Shown: positions 12,101-21,110 of the stretch, one piece after another | Numbering within the stretch: position 1 is the first letter of the stretch | Layout of the letters: each line of letters opens with the position of its first letter | Assembly (NCBI RefSeq): GCF_003945595.2 | Contig: NW_024104316.1 | Coordinates: 1,054,001-1,118,000, forward strand | Source of the DNA: Pipra filicauda | Lineage: Eukaryota > Chordata > Aves > Passeriformes > Pipridae | Direction: 5' to 3' | DNA: 64,000 nucleotides | Notes under the pieces: generated by a model | The model's database searches: none | The model's input: the letters and a program-made list of their open reading frames with translations, nothing else | What the model was told of the DNA's origin: nothing | Made by a program: the position numbers and the translations under genes

Positions 12101-15100
12101 GCTTGAGACTCCCGAATATTTTGCAGGACCTTGGAGCAGGCTGCCCGAAACCATGGCAGCACTTTCTGCTGCGTAAGAGCTGTTTGTTTGTCTCCTGCAA
12201 AGCTATATTTAGAGCTTGCCTGAATGACCCAGAATAACTGCAGTGGGTGGTGGGCTCCCAGCCCAAGAGGCAAAAGTCCCGATCTCTGAGGATGGAGGGG
12301 ATTGACCCAGCGGGCCCCCCATGGGGACCACGTGCCCTGGTCTTTGGGAGGGCTTATGGGGCGGGAGCAGCCCTGGGCTGTATCGCTCCCTCTCTCCATC
12401 ACAAAAAGCCTGGCCAAAACTCACCACAGAGGCCAAACCCCCACCATCCGGGGTGGACGAGCCCCTGGACACACACCAGCCTGGAGGAGGGAGCAGCCCC
12501 CACTCACCGATGATGGCGTGGACTCGGACGGAGAGCTGCGTGCGCAGGATCAGGGTCGGCCGTCTCCCCTTCCTAGGGCAGAGGAGAATGCGGTGTGAGC
12601 ACCTGCAGTGGGACCACCAGAGCCCCTGGCCCCTTGCCCATGGTCTTCATACACACATGGGGCCCCCGTGTCCTGTCCCCAGAGGGCTCGGGCACCCCAC
12701 GTGCCTCACCTGACCTCCTCGTAGAAACCCTCCAGATCATCCTTCTGCTCCAGCAGGGACAAGTCAAGGTCCAGGTAGTGTCCAGAGGGTGAGACCTGCA
12801 GCGTGCAGTCCTCCAGCTGGGGATGCAGACAGACAAGATGAGCCTCTGGGCCCACCACAGTCTTTCTGGTTCCCAGAGCATTCCCGGGTCACCCTCCCAC
12901 CTGCACCGAACCCAGGAGGCTGACACATCTTGCAACAGGGTGGCAGATCCCGCCTGTCCTCAAGTGTTGGCCATGCAGGGAGATGCCCTGGCACCCTTCA
13001 CCTCAGCCCGGTGCTAACTAGGGAGAAACATGGAGCCCCAGGCTGGGAAAGCCTGAGTGATGGTGGTCCTACTGCTGTGGGGCTCCTTGGCAATCCCTTA
13101 GGTGGGAACCACGGCAACAGGCTTGATCTGCTCCCTGGGGCTCCCCTTAGTCAGCAGGGTGTGACTGGGGCAGGATCCACCTCCTTCCAGGGCTGAGGAA
13201 TCGCCTCCGCCTGCGGGAACTGGGTCTGCCAAGGCACCCAGCCCAGCCAGGGACACCCCAAACCAGGGCGAGCCCCACAGAGAGGTCCCCTGGCTGACAC
13301 ACCCTCTGACTCAGCCCACAGCCACGTGGCATCTTCCACTGGGATTGGGAAAAGCATAGCCCAGGACAAGGCTGGGGTGAGGGTATCTTTCCAGAAAGTC
13401 TACTTACAGCACCCAGGGTACACCCCTGCCAGTGGGCACAGCACCCACAAAGCCCCTGAGCCACCTGGGAGCCAGCAGCACCCCACAGCACCCAGGCAGG
13501 TCTCCTGGGACAGGGCAATTTGCCCTCGGTGGGTGAGTAGGAGCAGAGAGAGGGCAGTGCCAGCACTGCCTCCCCAGCACATCTCGACCTGTTCCTAAAG
13601 CATTTGCAAACCCCCCTGCCCTTCCCATCCCACCTCTGAGGAACAGATCTGCAGAGCAGGAGCTGTCTGGGGATAAAACCCCATTATTAATGCTGCTCCT
13701 GCTGCAAAAAAAAAAGCAAGCAACACAAACAGCAATGGGGGAGAGAAGTAGGGACCCACCATCCATCTAAAAGCCCACCTCAATTTCAGCTTCAAATTGC
13801 AAAAAGCTCCAAGCACAGCCCTGTGGCTGAGGAGCTCAGATGGAAACAGTCACAGCTCTTCTGCCTTTCCCACCCATGCCTTTCCCCACTGTGATCCCAG
13901 ACACCCCCAGCAATGCTGGGTATGGCTCCTGCACCTCACTGGGGTTTCTTTCCATGACATTCCCACCTCCTGAAGACCCAAGACTGTGCAAGAGCTCACA
14001 GGTATGAATTCACTGCGGGTGTGACGTTAACGGCAGAGGGCAAAGTAAAAATGCCACACGCACTGAGTAACCAACGCTGACCACACCCTGGGATAACGGG
14101 CAATTTGGCAGGGCCCTGTTGGGCTGATGTTGTTCAGGATCCTGCTCCACCTCCCATGGTCACCAGCCACTCCAGCCAGCCATGGCAACGTGCACAAACA
14201 CCTGCTGGCACCGGGCAGGTGCTCCTGGCTGCCTCACAGTGACCCCACACAGGATTTGCTCGCTGGGGAAAACTTCAATTCCTCCACAGGGACAGGCTCT
14301 CCTGCATCCCAGGGCATCCCTGGATCCACCCAGGCATCCTTGCAGCTGCCCAGGCAATCCTGCATCCTCCTGGGTGTCCTTGCAGCCATCCCTGCATCCT
14401 TCTGGCCACCTCTGCATCCTCCCAGCCACCCTTGTATTCCCACAAGAATCCTGGCATCCCCACAGGCATCCCTGAATCCTCCTGGGCATCATTGCTCATT
14501 AACAGACCCCTCATTACTCATCTTAGGAATCCCCGCATCCACCCGGGCACTCAAACGCAGCAAAGAGCAAATCAGCTCCAGCACAAAAGCTTTGCCTTCT
14601 CTGGGCTGCCAGTAAGCCCAGTTAACATCCCCAGCTCCTGCAGGGCCGATGACAAGTCCCAGCTGGAGGGGGAGGCCAAGCCCCTGGGACCCGACCCCGC
14701 ACATTTCCCGTGTGAGCTTGGCAGTGCTTCCCACTAGGGATGCTCCAAGCACTGGGCCTGGGTTTGGCTGTGACCCCCCCCCTGGCAAACACCATCCCCT
14801 GGGGATGGAGACAGGCCGTCCCAGGCTCCTGCTGCCCCTGCCAAAAATCACGGGCGGCACTTCCGCGCCAGGGAGCACCGACTGCCCCAGGGCCGGGGTC
14901 ACTCCGGTTATCCGGACGAGGGGTTTATGCCCTGCAGGATCTGAGCTGGGACTGCAGGGTCGTGCTGCTGGGGACGCCACGTTGGGGTCATGGGTTGCTG
15001 ACAGCTCCCAGTGAGGGTGGCTCTGATCCATCTGCCTCCTGCCTGGAAAACCGTTATAAAATGAGCCAGGATTTGAGGGCAATGGGGACTTGAGGGCAAA

Positions 15101-18100
15101 GCAGAGCTGGGAGAGGAGAGAGTCCCACGCTCACACATCCAGCACACAGTTCCTGGGAGTCCCAGCCATCCTGCAGAAGCATGGATGTGCCTCACCCACA
15201 GGACTGGGGTCTTGCTGAGGACAAGATGCTGGTGCCAGCCCTGACAGGGGACAAGGACCCCATGACCTGGAAAAGGTTCCTCTGTTGAATGCCCCATCCC
15301 TGGAAGTGTTCAAGGCCAGATTGGATGGGACTTGGAGCAACACGGTCGAGTGGAAGGTCCCTGCCCACTGCAGGGGGATGGAAGTAGATGATCCCTTTAA
15401 GGTCCTTTTCAACCCAAACCATTCCAGGATTCTATGGGGCTGTGATGGAGACATCTCCACCTCCAATATGGAGACATCCTCCACTCACAGCTGAACTCAC
15501 ACCACCCACCACAGCATCACATCTTCCTGCTCACTCCTATCATGGCATCCCCACACGGGAAGATGCTCCAAGGCCAGGCAGTGAGTCTCCTCTTTATCTG
15601 CCAGAAAAGGAAACACTTTTACTCGCTTTCTAACACTTTCTTGTTGTGGCAACCACAATTTCCAAAATTGCTGCAGCTCTTCTAGAAAGGCTATGGGGAA
15701 ATGACAGAAAAAATCAGTTTATTTATATAATACAGAATAAATAAACATAGGCAGCAGTTAAACACAAGGCACCAGTAGGTCAGAAACCCCTGGCATCACC
15801 AGCCTCTGCTCACCCTCCCAAAACACACGGGGACTGAGGGTTTATAGAGCTGCGCCACAGAGGCAACCCCCACCCCAACCAAGCATGTTCACCACGATTT
15901 GGTTTCAGGGCTAAGAGGGGTGTCTGCTGCCAGGGCACTCAGGTGCTGCCTCCTGTCCATCCCTGCATGAAGGATGGCAGCAAGTGGATGGGAACACTGC
16001 CACTGCCCTATCACCGGGGGCGGGGAATAATACCCAAGGCAGGAGGGAACTCTGGAGGTCACTCAGAGTTGGCCCAGAACTTCACACTTGTGTCCCTCTT
16101 GAAGCTACTCCAGCCAGGCTCATTGCTCATTAACAGACCCCTCATTACTCATCAACAGACCTGCAGCAGCGTGAGGACCCCAGTCCTGGGGAGCAGTCGG
16201 TGTCCTGGCAAAACCATGGCATGAATTCCCGGCTGCAGCTCCCACCCCGGGATCCGTGAAAGGAGGGTGCTGGGAGCTGGGGAGCACCAGGGGCTGCTGA
16301 GCACCAACACTTGGCTCCAAGTGTGCAACAAACTGGGGGACAGCAGCGCCACTGAGAACCCCACTTCACGCTTTTGTGCCTTCCAGAGGTTAAGTGGGGC
16401 AAAGACCCTGAGCAAAGCCCCCCAAGCCCGGTAGGAAACAGAGGGCAACAGGGCTGTGGGATGGAGCTTGTGCTCTTCACACACGCACCGAGGTCAGCCC
16501 AGCAGCTCCTCTATCGAGCACAAGAGCTCTCAGTGAGCTTATGGCACAGCGGCCAGCGAGCTGTTTGCTCTTCCCAGGTTTCCGGGGGAGGAAGGAGAAA
16601 GCAGAACTCCAGCCTCTGGGGTTTTGCAATTGTTTGGAAAAATCCCCAGATTCAGAGGTGAGATAGTGCTGGGGGCAAGGGAGTACAGTGGCCTTTGGGG
16701 ACTGAAAGGACGGCCAAAAAAATCTGCCCTGTCAAAACCTGCTTGCGGAGGTTCAGAAAACACCCAGACCCCGCACAAGCATCACCCAAGGGTACTGAAA
16801 AATGCTGGAAAGCAGGAGAAGATAGTATCAGCCTGGAGGCAAACAATGCAGCAGCAGCAAACAAAGCTGGAAGGTATTTCCAAGCACAAACACACTTTCC
16901 GGAGAACATGAAAAAGTCATCAGAGACGGGTCGTGCTCAGGGAGAGGAAGCACCGAGGGTGTCATGGGGCAGGACAGGCTGTTCAAACCTCTTGCTCATC
17001 ATCTCTAGGCTGTTCCCAGCACAGGGTGCAGCTCTGCTGTGCCCAGGGAGGGAAGGACCCAGCTGCTCCCCCATGGCAGCTCATCCCCTGGGTGCCTGCA
17101 GCTGGATTCAATGATGACATATGGGGACCCCCAGCTCAGCTCCCTCCCAGCTGCCTCACCCTCTTCCTGGTGCTCTGCAGGTCCAGGCACACTGCCCAGC
17201 AGGACAAACCTGGCACCAGGCATCCCCAGCTGAATTTTTTTTCAGCCAGTTCCTTGGGAAAAATCCAACTGTTCATTTACTAATTTTAGGGTGGCGACTA
17301 ATGGAGCTGAGCACTACCTGGCACAAAGGGCACCAGGGGAAGTTTCAGCTGGTTGTGCCAGGGTAACGACATCTGCATGGCTCCAGCTCTGAATTTGGAC
17401 TTAACTGGGTGCTTCAGGAGACTGACCTCACTCCACAGGGTGTAAATCCTGCTGCAGGAGGCTCCCAGTGAAGACATCGGCTCATGCAATCCCCAGCCAG
17501 CATCCCAGCTTGTCTACTGCAGCCCTCACTGGCTCAGAAAGCTTTGTGTGGTAAAGGCAGCATGGTTTATAACCTATAGAATCCATATAAGTCAGGAATT
17601 TGGTTTAGAAACCCAGCACAGGGTCCTACCAGCTCACCTGTGATTTCACCAAGGGTCATGGGGCGATGCAAGGAAACCACAGGAAAAAACATCCAAAGCT
17701 TGGCTTAGGCAGAGAACAGAACCTGAAATCCCAGGATCAACACACCTCTGCTGGGCTCAGGACCTCCTTGGAAGGCTCCTGCCCTCGGGAACTCTGCGTC
17801 CAGTCCCCTCCCCGTGCCACCATGGCAGCACTCCGATCCCATTACAGCCAACTCCTGCCCGGGGAGCAGAGCACACGCCTGAAATTTGAGTTTGCTCCAT
17901 TCGTCATGTCCCAGGGCTGTTTGTTCCCAAACAAACTCCGTTTAGTCACCGCCTAAAAATCGCCTTAAAATCCCATGACGGCGACATGAGACGCTGCTGC
18001 TTTGCTCCAAGGAAAATTAAAAGAAGGATAAAGGGGAATTTTTTTGCTGCAGACAAAGGTCTCACAGCGATCCACTCTCCCCTGACAGGCCAGCAAGCTC

Positions 18101-19204
18101 AGTGCCAGGCACACCAAGCTGATTTCCCCCTCCTGCTGTCCCATCTCTGCTCTGAATCCACACTCCCCCAGACAGTCTGGGTTCCTGCCTGGATTCCTGC
18201 CTCCCTTCCCTGCACTCCTGCAGTGCTGCAAGACAGATGCTCAGCCATTGCCAAAGCTCTGCTGGGTCCCGTGTTCCTAAGGAGGAAAACAAGCCTGTCT
18301 TCATCCTGTGAAGGATGCATCACGCCAACAGGGAAGGTCCCCCGTCTTCCCTGTCTCCTCCACTTCCCAGTCCCCTTTTACCAGCCTGAGTCAGGCCTGA
18401 GGACACACAAGCAAGACACAATGCCTCGCTTCACCTTCGTCCTTCTGCCTTCCTCCCGGCTGGAGGAAATTGCTCAGCACGAATTTCCGCGCTGCTCTCT
18501 GGCGGCAAAGCTGCCGCCGGATCGGGGAGAGACGAGGGGCTGCAGAGGGGCTGACGAGGAGCCTCTCCGGCCCCACTGTCACCTCCCCAAGGCCCAGCTG
18601 CCCCAGGGAGCGGGGACACTGGACGGGTCCCCGGGGTTAGGGAGCCGGTGTGCTCCCGTCGAGGTTCAGCTCCGCTCCTGGCAGCCGGCGTGGATGTGGG
18701 ATGCCGAGGTGGGAGCACGCTGCCCGGCTCTGCCCCGACGACACGGGGTTGGACGCTTGCCTCCCCCTGCCTGGGTTCCTGCCTGCTCTGAGCAAGCACA
18801 ACCTCTTCCTCCTTGCCGACTCATCCGGGGCAGGCCGAGAGCTGGCATCTCCCGCGGGGGCTCCGGCATCTCGCCGTGACTCACACCGGGACTGCTGCCC
18901 GGGATTTACCACCCCATCCCTCGCCTCCCCGGCCCCCTCTGGCCGGCAATCCCCACTCTGTCCCCCGTCCGATACCTGCCCAGTGCCTTCCCCAGCGCCC
19001 CCCGCTCCCCCTCACCGGCAGCGGGGCCCCGAGCAGGCGATGCAGCGCGGGCAGCTGCGCCCCGAGGGCCAGCGCCTCCTCCACGGCATAAACCGGGGCT
19101 CGCCGGGGCTCCGGGAAGCTGCCGCAGCCGAAGGGATCCGCATCCTCCAGGTACTGCACCCGGCAGGGCACGGCCGCCTCCGCCGCCTCCGCCGGCTCCC
19201 CCAT
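3091..19204 (-). CDS. FHOD1: FHOD1, diaphanous-related formin (24 coding exons, about 1285 aa)
   Basis: FHOD1 assembles and bundles actin filaments, promotes stress fibres and SRF signalling, and is autoinhibited until ROCK phosphorylates its C-terminus (family knowledge). Coding exons, 5' to 3' on minus: 19204-19016, 12816-12710, 12572-12508, 11150-11083, 10990-10885, 10499-10405, 10003-9892, 9799-9705, 9616-9473, 9353-9139, 8984-8874, 8583-8560, 7903-7850, 7401-7235, 6988-6099, 5839-5687, 5551-5369, 5157-5038, 4884-4723, 4622-4432, 4351-4159, 4079-3926, 3840-3664, 3173-3091. All introns are GT-AG and all phases agree (3858 nt). Domains: GBD and DID, residues about 1-345 ([38 protein letters not shown]); FH1 about 688-745; FH2 about 754-1150 ([41 protein letters not shown]); DAD about 1225-1285. 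Human FHOD1 is 1164 aa; the extra length is in the linkers, FH1 and two small exons. FHOD3 is excluded by synteny and C-terminal match. Confidence 0.95.
3370..3655. repeat. GGGACA-rich minisatellite in FHOD1 intron 23
   Basis: The stretch is built of degenerate units such as GGGACAGRGCAYGGGGACA and GAGATGGGACAG. It is purine-rich on plus and so C/T-rich in the transcribed FHOD1 pre-mRNA. It fills most of the 490-bp intron between the last two coding exons. Confidence 0.75.
6099..6988 (-). CDS. FHOD1: FHOD1 large exon 15: linker, FH1 and start of FH2
   Basis: This 890-bp exon covers residues about 518-814. It carries an acidic block ([18 protein letters not shown]) that matches human DLDFSDLGEDEDQDML. 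Next comes the proline-rich FH1 at plus positions about 6315-6475, built of repeated PPPP...AxPGCP units, which should bind profilin-actin and SH3/WW partners. The FH2 lasso follows ([12 protein letters not shown], with the family Trp). It then runs without a break through [20 protein letters not shown]. The acceptor at 6989 is CCCGGCAG and the donor at 6098 is GTACCAG. Confidence 0.9.
7850..7903 (-). CDS. FHOD1: FHOD1 54-bp cassette exon (exon 13)
   Basis: It codes [18 protein letters not shown]. Acceptor CCCTCAG and donor GTAAGTAGA are both good. Like the microexon before it, the length is a multiple of three and the phase is 2 to 2. It lies just before the [11 protein letters not shown] block that is conserved in human, so inclusion adds 18 residues to the linker between DID and FH1. 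Confidence 0.75.
   Translation of the reverse strand, partial: AGGCPLLAWGQAYFEEV
8285..8519 (+). mobile_element. CR1 LINE 3' fragment
   Basis: It contains the CR1 tail signature: TTAAATTGGATATTAGGAAG, GGCACAGGTTGCCCAGAGAAG, CCCTTCCAACCCAAACCATT and the end ATTCTGTGA. It lies in the intron between FHOD1 exons 12 and 13, opposite in orientation to the gene. Confidence 0.92.
8560..8583 (-). CDS. FHOD1: FHOD1 24-bp microexon (exon 12)
   Basis: A 24-bp exon codes LRQTAPVW together with split codons at its edges. It has a clear acceptor (TTTTGCAG) and a strong donor (GTAAGTGCC). Its phase (2 to 2) matches both neighbours, so it can be skipped without breaking the frame. The sequence is absent from the human FHOD1 protein as I recall it, which reads straight from SIYK to ARFLENL. 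Confidence 0.7.
10685..10862 (-). mobile_element. CR1 LINE 3' fragment
   Basis: On plus it starts ATAGAATCCCAGAATGGTTT and continues GGTTGGAAGGGACCTTAAAG, CATCCAACCTGGCCTTGAAC and CACTTCCAGGGATG, the reverse complement of a CR1 3' end. It lies in FHOD1 intron 5, ending about 25 bp before the exon 5 donor at 10884. Confidence 0.9.
11151..12507 (-). other. FHOD1 intron 3 with clustered muscle-type motifs
   Basis: A 1.36 kb intron with no extra exon. It carries an AP-1/MARE match TGAGTCAGCA (11708-11717), a near-CArG ACTTATATGG (11755-11764), several CAGCTG E-boxes (about 11880, 12012, 12033) and a perfect MEF2 consensus CTATATTTAG (12203-12212). This is a possible intronic enhancer; the motifs are seen, the function is inferred. 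Confidence 0.3.
14290..14485. repeat. Degenerate GCATCC minisatellite
   Basis: The motif (C)(C/A)(T/G)GCATCCY recurs about every 12-24 bases through FHOD1 intron 1. The repeats have drifted considerably. No gene is implied, although several frames stay open because of the periodicity. Confidence 0.6.
14489..14522. repeat. 34-bp dispersed repeat, copy 1
   Basis: This is identical over 34 bases to 16120-16153 in the same orientation. It contains the heptamer CTCATTA twice. The flanking sequences are unrelated. Confidence 0.85.
15270..15442 (+). mobile_element. CR1 LINE 3' fragment
   Basis: It carries GAATGCCCCATCCCTGGAAG, TTCAAGGCCAGATTGGATGG and TTCAACCCAAACCATTCCAG and ends GGATTCTATGG, the CR1 3' end in plus orientation. 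Confidence 0.85.
16120..16153. repeat. 34-bp dispersed repeat, copy 2
   Basis: Second identical copy of the sequence at 14489-14522, 1.6 kb away and also in FHOD1 intron 1. Confidence 0.85.
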
Positions 19205-19420
19205 GGCCACGGCCCCGCCGCCGCCGCGGCCCCGAGCGCCGCCGCTGCCGGGGACAGCGGGGCGGGCACGGCCCTCGGCCCGGCCCCTCGGGCCCGCCCC
19301 GTCCCGGGAGCACCAGCGGCGCTCGGCGCGCCCTCCCGCGGGCATCCCGACGGGATGCTCCAGGCCTCGGGTTGCTCCAGCGTCTGCGGGGCTCCGCCGG
19401 GATGCTCCGGCACCAGGGAT
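18880..19420 (-). promoter_or_regulatory. FHOD1: FHOD1 CpG-island promoter
   Basis: Dense CpG and runs of CCCGCCC/GGGCGGG surround exon 1 and reach about 200 bp upstream of the ATG (plus 19205-19420). There is no TATA box at an obvious place, which fits a broad housekeeping-type promoter. The 5'UTR start cannot be fixed from sequence alone. Confidence 0.6.
19016..19204 (-). CDS. FHOD1: FHOD1 coding exon 1 (start codon)
   Basis: The exon opens [20 protein letters not shown] and continues [17 protein letters not shown], closely following the human N-terminus from VQYLEDTDPF onward. The ATG (19204-19202) is the only in-frame methionine just ahead of the conserved block. The frame remains open upstream into the CpG island, so it does not by itself fix the start; similarity to human does. 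The donor is GTGAGG at 19015-19010. The exon codes 63 residues of the GTPase-binding-like N-terminal domain. Confidence 0.88.
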
Positions 19421-19852
19421 GCTCCATGCTGAGGGATGCTTCAGCCCCCGGGATGCTCCAGGCTCTGGGAGCTCGGGGCTGCCCCGGAGGGCCAGGTAGG
19501 GCTGCTTGCCCCGGGTGAACTGGAGCACGGGTGGGTGCCTGGGCTGCACCTCCCCATCCCGGGGCAGGGAGGAACTGGCACGGGATGAGCAGCCCGGAGT
19601 CATGGGTGCCGTGGTGCCGCCCTGGAAGCAGGGCAGCTCGGGGCCTCCACGGACAGTGTTGATGCTAACGAGGGTGCTAACGAGTATCAATGCTAACGGT
19701 GTTGTGTTAATTGCCAAGGCTATGGCAGGCTTGGAAATGAGGATGCAAAGGAGAGAGCCAGGGCCCCTGGGGAGACCCAGGAGGGAAACATGGATGCACC
19801 AGGGATGGGACTGGGGACATGAGAAGGTGTCATTGCTCTTGGAGTCGGCATT

Positions 19853-19945
19853 AGTCTACGACTGCCTGGAATCCCTGAAAGGAGGTTTCACGGAGGTGGC
19901 AAGGTGGGGGTTGGGCTCTTCTCCCAGGTAACAAGAGACAGCACA
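19853..19945 (+). mobile_element. CR1 LINE fragment
   Basis: GTCTACGACTGCCTGGAATC, GAAAGGAGGTTTCACGGAGG and GGGCTCTTCTCCCAGGTAAC match the internal 3' part of CR1. It lies between FHOD1 and SLC9A5. Confidence 0.75.
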
Positions 19946-20700
19946 AAGGAAAATGATCTCAAGTTGCACAATCCCACAAGGCAAAGCTTGTGCAAAAACC
20001 ATCTTACTTTCTTTTTTACAGAGCGGTGACGATGGTCAGATGTGATGGAGTGGTGGGCAGGGAGCTTTCCCCTTGCTCCAGGCTCCAGCCCCCATGCCCC
20101 AGCCGTTGGCAAACGTTTGCAGCACGTTTGTGCCTGAGCAGACAGATGGGAAGAGGTGCTGGCATCAAGGCTGCCAGGAAGGTGTCCTGCAGCTCGTTTC
20201 CCCCCAGGCAGGGGGCTCAGCCGGGCACTCAGCATCCAGAGGTGCCCATGCCCTACCACTCCTAAGAGGGAATCTTGAGTGCCCCCCTGGGTGCTCCCAG
20301 GCTGGTGCTCAGGCAGTGTCTGGGGCAGGGGTGGGTGGTCTCAGCTGGGAAGGAGCTGATTGGGAGTGGGATCAGGTGTGTGGGGAGAGTGGGAATTTGG
20401 TGGGTGCAGTGAGCGAGCGTGGGAGGATTCAGACAGAGCAAGGACACTGGAGGAGGGCACAGGAGACCAAGGTGATGCAAAGGGCACTGGGCAGGTGCCC
20501 GGGGATTGGCATGGGGTAGGAGGCAGTGTGGGGGCACCAGGATAATGCAGGTGGCACTGGGGCAGTTGCAGGGAGGACTGAGACAGGGGCAGGGGGCTGG
20601 CATGGGCCAAGGGGACTAGCGCGGGGTGGGGGGCTCCAGGAGGGTGCAGGTGAGCTGGGATGGACGGGGGTACAAGGGGTGAGCGGGGTGGTGTTGGGGT
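19946..20700. other. Intergenic spacer between FHOD1 and SLC9A5
   Basis: No exon is recognised. From about 20340 it becomes a G-rich, loosely repeated tract (GGCACTGGG, GGGCTGGCATGGG). It merges into the SLC9A5 CpG island near 20740. Confidence 0.5.
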
Positions 20701-20739
20701 CTGGGGGAGGTGCTGAGCTCTGGGGCAGTACCGGGGGAT

Positions 20740-21110
20740 GGGGTGCCTGGGCAGGACCGGGGGGGTCCGGGGCAGTACGGAGGCCCCGGGACAGTACCGG
20801 GGGTGCGGGGCGGGCCGGTCCCGGTCGGGGCGGGGCCCGTGGCGCGGGGGCCGTCCCGGCGCGGCCCCACGTGCGCATGACGCGGGCGGGGGCCGGGACC
20901 GGGACCGCGGCGGAGCGGAGCGGCGGGGAGCGGCGGGAGCGGCGGGGCCATGCAGCCCCCGGCGGCCTCCCCCGGCCCCGCCGCCCCGGCGGGAGCTGAG
21001 CTGCTGCGGTGGCAGTGGCAGGAGGTGCAGGCGCCCTGCCTGGTGGCCGCCTGGATCCTGGTGGCCAGCCTGGCCAAGATCGGTGAGTGTCCCCGTGTCT
21101 CTCCGCGCTC
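20740..21110 (+). promoter_or_regulatory. SLC9A5: SLC9A5 CpG-island promoter
   Basis: A very CpG-dense block directly upstream of and around the SLC9A5 ATG at 20950. It contains an E-box CACGTG (20868-20873), a CRE-like TGACGC (20878-20883) and several GGGGCGGGG/GGGCGGG Sp-type sites. No TATA box is evident. The transcription start must lie upstream of 20950, probably 20800-20930. Confidence 0.6.
20950..21082 (+). CDS. SLC9A5: SLC9A5 coding exon 1
   Basis: The exon reads [20 protein letters not shown] then [20 protein letters not shown] and LAKI, matching human from LFRWQWHEVEAPYLVALWIL. The ATG at 20950 sits in GGGCCATGC and is the first in-frame start. An ATG at 20877 is out of frame. It lacks the cleavable-looking leader I remember in human NHE5. 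The donor is GTGAGTGT. Confidence 0.85.

Larger units (their letters stand above)
12817..19015 (-). other. FHOD1 intron 1 (6.2 kb)
   Basis: No further exon is recognised in it. It holds a degenerate GCATCC-type minisatellite (about 14290-14485), a CR1 3' fragment (about 15270-15442), two copies of a 34-bp sequence (14489-14522 and 16120-16153) and an A/T-rich patch at about 15700-15770. The 5' end merges into the CpG island of exon 1. Confidence 0.7.

Noticed and set aside
18881..19717. 278-codon minus-strand frame
   Set aside because: Only the part from 19204 to 19016 is FHOD1 exon 1; the rest is CpG-island 5' flank and intron.
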